A stretch of 64,000 nucleotides of DNA from Bacteroidota bacterium (lineage in GTDB: Bacteria; Bacteroidota; Bacteroidia; Bacteroidales; P3). The first letter of the stretch is position 1. Each line of letters opens with the position of its first letter. The position numbers and the translations under genes were made by a program. Shown one piece after another: positions 44,886 through 51,079 of this stretch. The stretch lies in assembly GCA_017860255.1 (NCBI GenBank), contig JAFNAR010000004.1, positions 53,190 to 117,189 on the forward strand, given 5' to 3'. The notes beneath the pieces were generated by a model that saw only the letters and a list, made by a program, of their open reading frames with translations, searched no databases and was not told the DNA's origin.

Positions 44886-46100
44886 ATGAACAAGGAAGAA
44901 TTGGCTCAATATACTGCAAGCGAAGAAGATTATTCTTCATTTTTATTTCAAAAAAGACATTCTTGGGAGGTTAAGGTTGGTAATATTGGCATTGGAGGAA
45001 ATAATCCAATCCGTATTCAATCTATGACCAATACTAACACAATGAATACAATGGATACTGTCAATCAAACTTTAAGATTGGTTGATGCTGGTTGTGAGTT
45101 GGTGAGAATTACTGCCCAAGATGTTAAGGCTGCTCAAAACTTATATGAGATTAGAAATGAACTTGAGAAAAGAAATTGTTTTGTTCCTCTAATAGCTGAT
45201 ATCCATTTCAATCCCAAAGCTGCTGAAGTTGCGGCAACCATTGTTCAAAAAGTAAGAATAAATCCAGGCAATTATTTTGAAAGAAATTCAAGCAATTTCC
45301 CATTAACCGATAAGGAATATAATGATGAGTTGGAAAAGATAAAAGAAAGATTATTCCCTCTTATTGAAATTTGCAAGAAACATAATACTGCAATTAGAGT
45401 TGGAACAAATCATGGCTCTCTTTCCCAAAGGATAGTTATGAAATATGGCAACACTCCTTTTGCTATGGCAGTTTCAGCATTGGAATTTGCAAGGATAATA
45501 CATTCAATGGATTTTGACTCTTTAGTTTTATCTCAAAAAGCTTCAAATGTTAAGGTTATGGTTTCATCAGTTCGTTTGATGAAAGAGATGCTGGACAAAG
45601 AAGGATTGCTTTATCCAATTCATCTTGGAGTAACAGAAGCAGGTAGTGGAGAAGATGGAAAGATAAAATCAGCAGTAGGAATTGGAACTCTTTTGTCTTT
45701 AGGAATAGGAGATACAATTAGAGTTTCCTTAACCGAAAAACCAGAAGCAGAAATTCCTGTTGCAAAAGATATACTTCAAGCCTCTGGAGATAGAATATAT
45801 AAGGCAGAATTTGTTTCTTGCCCAACTTGTGGAAGAACAAGCTACGATTTGGAATCTGTTTTAACAAAGGTTAAAGAAAGATGCAATCATTTGGTTGGAG
45901 TTAAAATTGGAGTAATGGGTTGCATTGTAAATGGACCTGGTGAAATGGCTGATGCAGATTATGGATATGTTGGTTCAGGAAATAAGAAAGTAAATCTTTA
46001 CAGAGGAAAAGAATCAGTATTTCAAAATGTTGATGAAGAATCAGCAATTGAAAAGCTAATAGATATGATTAAAGAAGACGGACGTTGGATTGAAAAATAG
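44886..46100 (+). CDS. ispG: 4-hydroxy-3-methylbut-2-en-1-yl diphosphate synthase
   Basis: IspG (GcpE) converts methylerythritol cyclodiphosphate to HMBPP in isoprenoid synthesis, using a 4Fe-4S cluster. The 404 residues hold the TIM-barrel part (NPIRIQSMTNTNTMNTMDTV, then ITAQDVKAAQNL, LIADIHFNPKAA, IRVGTNHGSLSQRIV, HLGVTEAGSGEDGKIKSAVG). The iron-sulfur domain has VSCPTCGRTSYDLE and GCIVNGPGEMADADYGYVG. Bacteroidetes and plant IspG usually carry a third domain of more than 200 residues between these. Here AEIPVAKDILQASGDRIYKA leads straight to the cluster domain, so that insert is missing. Confidence 0.95.
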   Translation: MNKEELAQYTASEEDYSSFLFQKRHSWEVKVGNIGIGGNNPIRIQSMTNTNTMNTMDTVNQTLRLVDAGCELVRITAQDVKAAQNLYEIRNELEKRNCFVPLIADIHFNPKAAEVAATIVQKVRINPGNYFERNSSNFPLTDKEYNDELEKIKERLFPLIEICKKHNTAIRVGTNHGSLSQRIVMKYGNTPFAMAVSALEFARIIHSMDFDSLVLSQKASNVKVMVSSVRLMKEMLDKEGLLYPIHLGVTEAGSGEDGKIKSAVGIGTLLSLGIGDTIRVSLTEKPEAEIPVAKDILQASGDRIYKAEFVSCPTCGRTSYDLESVLTKVKERCNHLVGVKIGVMGCIVNGPGEMADADYGYVGSGNKKVNLYRGKESVFQNVDEESAIEKLIDMIKEDGRWIEK

Positions 46101-46156
46101 GTGTCTTTAATCAAGTATCTTTGAGTTCTTGATAATTATCTCTTTGTAATTTGTTT

Positions 46157-46270
46157 TTATTCTTCTTCTCTAAGGAGTTTTGCTCTATCAATATTAGTAG
46201 GTCCAAGTTCTTGACCAAAGAGGATTAATACATTATTTCCTTTATCTATTCTAAGAGTTTGCTTTTTATG
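46157..46270 (-). pseudogene. 3' remnant of a HipB/Y4mF-like regulator gene
   Basis: The minus strand encodes HKKQTLRIDKGNNVLILFGQ followed by ELGPTNIDRAKLLREEE and a stop. This matches residues of the intact regulator at 49853-50074 (KQTLRMDKVNNVLILFGQEL then GVVELDRDNLIK), but the helix-turn-helix part is missing. About 60 bases are strongly conserved at the DNA level. The remnant marks the left side of the cassette at 46397-49804. The spacer 46101-46396 has nothing else I can assign. Confidence 0.75.
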
Positions 46271-46396
46271 GAATATAAATGCTAAGAAGTTGAAAATTTT
46301 CTTTTACTTTGCAGTACAATAATATTTGGAAGAAAATAAATAAAATAGTGATAATATAATTATACACTGTATCTTTACTTTGGAATTTAAGAAATT

Positions 46397-47308
46397 ATGA
46401 ATTGTATATTTTGTCAACAAGACTCAAGTAATTCAAAGAGTATTGAGCATATTATTCCTGAGTCATTAGGAAATAAACACCATATTCTTTGGAAAGGTGC
46501 TGTTTGTGATAAATGTAATAATTATTTTGCTACAAAAATAGAGAAAGAATTATTAGAGCAACCATATTTTGTTAGTACTAGACAACGTAATTATATTAAA
46601 TCAAAGAAAGATAAATTAGTAAAAGATAAAATTGTTTTTGCTCATCCACAAGGAGGTACAAAGGTAGAAGCATCTATAAATGCAGTATTTGAAGAAGGGA
46701 AAAGTATTTTGCAAATGCAATTTGAAAATGATGAGCTTTTTGATAAGATGTTGAAAGGAGAAGTTCCTGAAATATATATGCCATATATCCCTATGCTGGA
46801 ACCTAATAATTATTTAATGTCTCGTTTTTTAACAAAATGTGCATTGGAGTTTTTTACATTTATAATGGGTAAAGATAATTTTCTAAGATTTTCATCAGAA
46901 GTTATAGAAGATAAACAATTTGATCCAATAAGAACATATGCTAGATATGGTGAACGTTGTAATTTTTGGCCATATAGTCAGCGAAGAATCTATAGTGAAG
47001 GATCTCTATTTGTGGATTTAAAAAATAGGAAAAAACATATATATCAAATTATTAATGAAATGGATTTTTTATCTATTGAAATTAAAAGAGAGAAAGAAGG
47101 AGAAAATGAGATAATATTAGGTGAAATATATTTTGTAATGGCAATTATGGGAATAGAGTATGCAATAAATCTTGCTGGACCTAATATCGAAGGATATTAT
47201 GAATGGCTTAAAACTCATAATAATATTTCTCCTTTAAGAAAAGAAACAGAGCATCAATTGGACTTTAATTTTCCTGATTTAAATCCATTCATTAAAATGA
47301 CAGAATAA
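46397..47308 (+). CDS. HNH-type zinc-finger nuclease-like protein
   Basis: This 303-residue protein starts with an HNH_5-like module: CIFCQQD (Cys3, Cys6), EHIIPESLG (Glu17-His18), and CDKCNNYF (Cys37, Cys40, Asn41). This is the Cys4-coordinated form of the HNH endonuclease fold. The remaining ~250 residues have no motif I recognise and are likely a target-recognition or partner-binding part. HNH proteins of this kind occur in defence and mobile-element genes, but this sequence alone does not show activity. Its stop codon overlaps the next start by one base, so it is translationally coupled to the GNAT-PIN fusion. Confidence 0.75.
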   Translation: MNCIFCQQDSSNSKSIEHIIPESLGNKHHILWKGAVCDKCNNYFATKIEKELLEQPYFVSTRQRNYIKSKKDKLVKDKIVFAHPQGGTKVEASINAVFEEGKSILQMQFENDELFDKMLKGEVPEIYMPYIPMLEPNNYLMSRFLTKCALEFFTFIMGKDNFLRFSSEVIEDKQFDPIRTYARYGERCNFWPYSQRRIYSEGSLFVDLKNRKKHIYQIINEMDFLSIEIKREKEGENEIILGEIYFVMAIMGIEYAINLAGPNIEGYYEWLKTHNNISPLRKETEHQLDFNFPDLNPFIKMTE

Positions 47309-49371
47309 TGCAAGTTGAATTTATAAATCATAATAGCTGTTATTTTCAAGATGTAATAAATCTAGGGAAAAAACATTCTTCAACTTTAGGATTTATGCCT
47401 GAAGGTGGATTTATAGATCATGCTCAAAAGAAACATATTATTATTGCTCATAATGGAAATGAGTTAATGGGATATCTGATGTTTCGAACTGTTAACCGCT
47501 CTTTTAAAATTAGTATTGTCCATTTATGTGTAGATGAAGCTTATCGAGGTCAAAACATTACTACAAATTTATTAAATGCGCTTAGAGAAGAATATGAAAA
47601 AATATATTCTGGTATATCATTAAGTTGTAGAGATGATTATAAAGAAGCGTCAAAAGTATGGGAGAGATATGGATTTGTATGTAAAAAAAGAGTTAGAAGT
47701 CGGAGTATAGATGAACATTATTTAAAAAAATGGTGGTATGATTTTAATGTCCCAGACTTATTTACATCCATACCAAACTTCTCAACTAAAATTAAAGCAT
47801 TGTTAGATGCAAATATAATAATTAAACTTAGAGATAATAAACAAGACTTTGACCCTTCACAAGACCCTCGTCCCCTTCTTGCGGACTGGCTTATAGATGA
47901 AGTTGATTATTACTATGCTCCTGAATTATTTAATGAAATGACTAGGGATAGAGATAATGAAAGAGTTTTAAAAACAAAATTATTCTTAGATAATTTCACA
48001 GAGGCAAAATTTAATGTGGAAAGAAGTAAAAGCATTTCAATACAGTTAAAAACAATTCTTAATGGAGACTCTGAGAATGATATATCTGATAGAAGGCAAT
48101 TAGCATCATGTATTGTTTCTGACTCATCATATTTTATTACTCTTGATAAAGAATTTTTAGAAAATAGAGAAGAGATAGAAGAAACTTTTGATGTACAAAT
48201 ATTTACTCCACAAGAATTTATTTTGGAAATAGATCAACTAATTAATAAAGAAGAATATTTACCATCTAAATTATTAGGTGTTTCTTTTCATTCTGTTTCA
48301 AAAGTACCTAATGTAGAATTAAATAATTATATAGATGAGTTTTTAATAAAGACAAAATCAGAAAAAAAGATAACATTTAAAGCCAAAGTTTATGACTTAG
48401 CTTCTAAAATAAACACTTCTAAAATAAAGGTAATAAAATCTAAAGATACAGAGATTGCTTTCTATGGATATGAATACAATAAACAATCAATAATAGTACA
48501 TTTTATAAGATTGCTAGATGTAGAATATCAACAAACAATATTTATGCAATTAATATCTGACTTTATTGGAAAAGCTATCAATAAAGAATTGTCAGAAATA
48601 AAGATATGTGAGGAGTATTTATCAGATAATCAAAATAATATTTTATCAAAATTAGGATTTCATTTAGAAGAAAAGATTTGGAAAAAAGATGTAATCAATA
48701 AAATGATAGAAAGTTCTGATTTGCAACAAATAAATAAACATTTTGATATAGATTATTTAAATAAAGGGAATACAGATGAAACTATTTATAAAGAAATCCT
48801 AATAAATATTGAACGACAATATTTCCCATTAAAAATTAAAGATTTAGATATTCCATGTTATATAATTCCAATTAAGCCTTATTGGGCTAGTGAGTTATTT
48901 GATTATTATATTTCTGGAGAAACATTATTTGGAGCAAAACCTAATAAAATATGGAATATAGAGAATGTTTATTATAGAAGTGTTAAACCAATAAAAGAGG
49001 ATTCTCCTGCTAGAATTCTTTGGTATGTTAGTTATGATAGTAAATCGCCAAGGAGTAAAGCAATAGTTGCTTCTTCATATTTAGATGAAGTAATGACAGA
49101 TAAACCAAAAATATTATTTCAAAAAAATAAACATTATGGTATTTATGAGTGGAAAAATATTTATGAATTGTGTAAACATAATATAGATAATGATATTAGA
49201 GCATTGCGTTTTAGTGGGACGGAAGTATTTAAAAATCACGTTCCATTGGATTTAATTGATAAGATATTAATTTCTAATGGAAGAAAAGCAAATACATTTG
49301 CTTCTCCTGTTAAAATTAATAATATAATTTATAATCAGATTTATAAGATAGGAAGTGGGAAAAATAAATAA
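47308..49371 (+). CDS. Four-part fusion: GNAT, PIN, GNAT-like and PUA/ASCH-like domains
   Basis: The domain order in these 687 residues, read by motif, is as follows. Residues 1-140 are a GNAT acetyltransferase (HLCVDEAYRGQNITTNLLNA, then YKEASKVWERYGFVCKKR), with the acetyl-CoA loop RGQNIT slightly degenerate. Residues 160-305 are a PIN-type nuclease (KALLDANIIIKLRD with Asp168, Glu210, DISDRRQLASCIV with Asp258/Asp261, YFITLDKEFL with Asp280). Residues 340-465 are a second, degenerate GNAT-like part (LSEIKICEEYLSDNQNNILS, then KLGFHLEEKIWKK). Residues 510-687 are PUA/ASCH-like (CYIIPIKPYWASELFDYYIS, then ILWYVSYDSKS). RNA is the likely substrate (inference). The next gene overlaps by 17 bases. 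Confidence 0.7.
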   Translation: MQVEFINHNSCYFQDVINLGKKHSSTLGFMPEGGFIDHAQKKHIIIAHNGNELMGYLMFRTVNRSFKISIVHLCVDEAYRGQNITTNLLNALREEYEKIYSGISLSCRDDYKEASKVWERYGFVCKKRVRSRSIDEHYLKKWWYDFNVPDLFTSIPNFSTKIKALLDANIIIKLRDNKQDFDPSQDPRPLLADWLIDEVDYYYAPELFNEMTRDRDNERVLKTKLFLDNFTEAKFNVERSKSISIQLKTILNGDSENDISDRRQLASCIVSDSSYFITLDKEFLENREEIEETFDVQIFTPQEFILEIDQLINKEEYLPSKLLGVSFHSVSKVPNVELNNYIDEFLIKTKSEKKITFKAKVYDLASKINTSKIKVIKSKDTEIAFYGYEYNKQSIIVHFIRLLDVEYQQTIFMQLISDFIGKAINKELSEIKICEEYLSDNQNNILSKLGFHLEEKIWKKDVINKMIESSDLQQINKHFDIDYLNKGNTDETIYKEILINIERQYFPLKIKDLDIPCYIIPIKPYWASELFDYYISGETLFGAKPNKIWNIENVYYRSVKPIKEDSPARILWYVSYDSKSPRSKAIVASSYLDEVMTDKPKILFQKNKHYGIYEWKNIYELCKHNIDNDIRALRFSGTEVFKNHVPLDLIDKILISNGRKANTFASPVKINNIIYNQIYKIGSGKNK

Positions 49372-49804
49372 TATAAAAAAGTATCTATTTATATCGGTTA
49401 AACCAGAGTTTGCAAAGAAATTGGTCGATAAAGAGAAAAATATAGAATTAAGGAAATTAAAGCCTCATGTTAAGGAGGGTGATTATGTAATTATTTATGC
49501 TTCTGCACCTATCAAATGCGTTATTGGATTTGGAGTAATTAAAAGAATAATTGAAACAACGCCTATTAAAATGTGGAATAATTATTCTGCTTTATTAGGA
49601 ATTGATAAATTAAGATTTGATAGTTATTACAAGGATAAAGATAAAGCTATTGGAATAGAAATAGAAAATATAAAATTAGTACCTTATATACATCTTAATG
49701 ATTTAAGACAAATTGATGCAAATTTTCATCCTCCTCAAACTTATAGATATGTTTCTAATGCAGATATTTGTAGAACGATATTAGAATTTATTAAAAGAAT
49801 TTAG
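49355..49804 (+). CDS. ASCH-domain protein
   Basis: This 149-residue single-domain protein has a GTG start. LFISVKPEFAKKLVDKEKNI then ELRKLKPHVKEGDYVIIYAS carries the ASCH K-x-x-E-x-R cluster (Lys28, Glu31, Arg33) and the following beta strand; VIGFGVIKRI completes the barrel. ASCH folds are related to PUA and usually bind RNA. One small family member, YqfB, is an N4-acetylcytidine amidohydrolase, and the pairing with a GNAT-containing partner is notable for that reason. Whether this protein has hydrolase activity is not known. It overlaps the upstream gene by 17 bases and is the third gene of the cassette. Confidence 0.8.
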   Translation: MGKINNIKKYLFISVKPEFAKKLVDKEKNIELRKLKPHVKEGDYVIIYASAPIKCVIGFGVIKRIIETTPIKMWNNYSALLGIDKLRFDSYYKDKDKAIGIEIENIKLVPYIHLNDLRQIDANFHPPQTYRYVSNADICRTILEFIKRI

Positions 49805-49852
49805 TGTGTTAAAAATACCTTTGCTTTTCTCATAATGTAAAAAAGAAATTTA

Positions 49853-50074
49853 TTATTTAATTAGATTATCTCTGTCCAATTCAACAACTCCAAGTTCTTG
49901 ACCGAAGAGAATTAATACATTATTTACTTTATCCATTCTAAGGGTTTGCTTTCCTTGTTCCAATTCTCTTATAAATCGTAATCCAACTCCTGATTTCTCA
50001 GATAGTTCTATTTGTGTTAAACCTGCTTCTTTCCTCTTTTGTTTAACAAATTCTTGTAAAGATTGTTTCTTCAT
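49853..50074 (-). CDS. HipB/Y4mF-like XRE-family regulator (orphan antitoxin-like)
   Basis: This is a 73-residue helix-turn-helix protein: FVKQKRKEAGLTQIELSEKS and GVGLRFIRELEQGKQTLRMD. It matches HipB and Y4mF-type antitoxins, which bind their own promoter and usually neutralise a HipA-type kinase toxin. No hipA follows; the DNA on its 3' side is the convergent ASCH gene. Three operator-like palindromes lie upstream. It may be the residue of a toxin-antitoxin pair, or the regulator of the adjacent convergent cassette. A truncated second copy is at 46157-46270. Confidence 0.85.
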   Translation of the reverse strand: MKKQSLQEFVKQKRKEAGLTQIELSEKSGVGLRFIRELEQGKQTLRMDKVNNVLILFGQELGVVELDRDNLIK

Positions 50075-50076
50075 AT

Positions 50077-50176
50077 TATACCTTTTAGGGTATAAACTAA
50101 TAATAAATCAATGCTTTTATACCCTATCGGGTGCAAATATATAAATAATAATTCTAATTATACCTTATTGGGTATA
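50077..50176 (-). promoter_or_regulatory. Three 18-bp operators at 41-bp period over the regulator promoter
   Basis: TATACCnnnnnnGGGTATA-type palindromes lie at 50077-50094, 50118-50135 (its right half is weaker) and 50159-50176, each exactly 41 bases from the next. The minus-strand -7 box TATATTTG (50134-50141) overlaps the middle operator, and the first operator is two bases from the start codon. This layout fits tight autorepression with bound dimers on one DNA face. Confidence 0.8.
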
Positions 50177-50218
50177 ATTTTTTGTTTTTTATTGCCTTAA
50201 TAGATAGATATTTTTTTA

Positions 50219-50248
50219 TTGTCATTATCTAATAATATAGTAATTTTG
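50219..50248 (+). promoter_or_regulatory. Promoter of the secreted nuclease gene, nearly leaderless
   Basis: TTG (50219-50221), 19 bases, then TAATTTTG (50241-50248). The ATG at 50255 is only seven bases beyond the box, so the transcript would start at or next to the start codon. Confidence 0.65.
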
Positions 50249-50254
50249 CTTTTT

Positions 50255-51079
50255 ATGAAAAGAAGTAAGTTTATTTTCTTTTGGACTCTGATTTTTTTAT
50301 TAGCCATTGAGAATGTTTTTTCTCAAGACTTGAAATCTATTCTCACAATCAATAATGCAATTCCTTCTTATAAGTTAAAAAAGGAAAGGAAATTGGAAGT
50401 TGTAGATCATAAATACTATAAATTGGGTTATTCTGAAAAACATGAAGTGGCTGGATGGGTAGCTTATTTGCTTACTAAGGATATGGTTATAAATCAAAAA
50501 TCTGGAAGAAAGAACAGGTTTAAGGAAGATAAAAAAGTTTCCACTGGTTCAGCTTCAGTTAGTGATTATAAGTATTCAGGCTATGATAAAGGACATATTT
50601 GTCCAAATGCAGATATGAGTTTTTCGCAAGAGGCTCAAGACTTAACTTTTCTAATGAGTAATATAGCACCTCAAATACATTCTTTTAATTCAGGGAAATG
50701 GAAGGAGCTGGAAACAAAGGTAAGAGAATGGGCAATAGAGAACGATAGCATTATAATTATTTCAGGAGCTTTGTTTGATTCAATTATAACTACAATTGGA
50801 AAGAAAAATAAAGTATCCGTTCCATATAGATTTTATAAAGTGATTATAGATATTTCCTATCCAAGCTATAAAGCCATTGGTTTTGTTATGGAAAATAAAA
50901 AGCTAAATGAAGACTTATATAATTATAGTATGAGTTTAAGCGATTTGGAAACTTTTACAGGAATGATATTCTTTTCTGACTTCAACCAAAAAGAGTCAAT
51001 AAAGAACTTAAAGTATAATTGCAGTATTAGGGATTGGGAACGAAAAAACCTAAAGCAAAAGAATAAAACAAAGAAATGA
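50255..51079 (+). CDS. Secreted DNA/RNA non-specific endonuclease (NUC1-type)
   Basis: This 274-residue protein starts at ATG 50255 and has a signal peptide (MKRSKFIFFWTLIFLLAIEN, cut near VFSQ). The beta-beta-alpha-metal nuclease core contains YDKGHICPNADM, the DRGH motif with Lys for Arg and catalytic His. Downstream is FLMSNIAPQIHSFNSGKWKE with the metal-binding Asn. It is expected to degrade extracellular or periplasmic nucleic acid for nutrition or DNA clearance. An upstream in-frame start (50219) would overlap the promoter and is rejected. The last four bases overlap the next gene (ATGA). Confidence 0.88.
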   Translation: MKRSKFIFFWTLIFLLAIENVFSQDLKSILTINNAIPSYKLKKERKLEVVDHKYYKLGYSEKHEVAGWVAYLLTKDMVINQKSGRKNRFKEDKKVSTGSASVSDYKYSGYDKGHICPNADMSFSQEAQDLTFLMSNIAPQIHSFNSGKWKELETKVREWAIENDSIIIISGALFDSIITTIGKKNKVSVPYRFYKVIIDISYPSYKAIGFVMENKKLNEDLYNYSMSLSDLETFTGMIFFSDFNQKESIKNLKYNCSIRDWERKNLKQKNKTKK

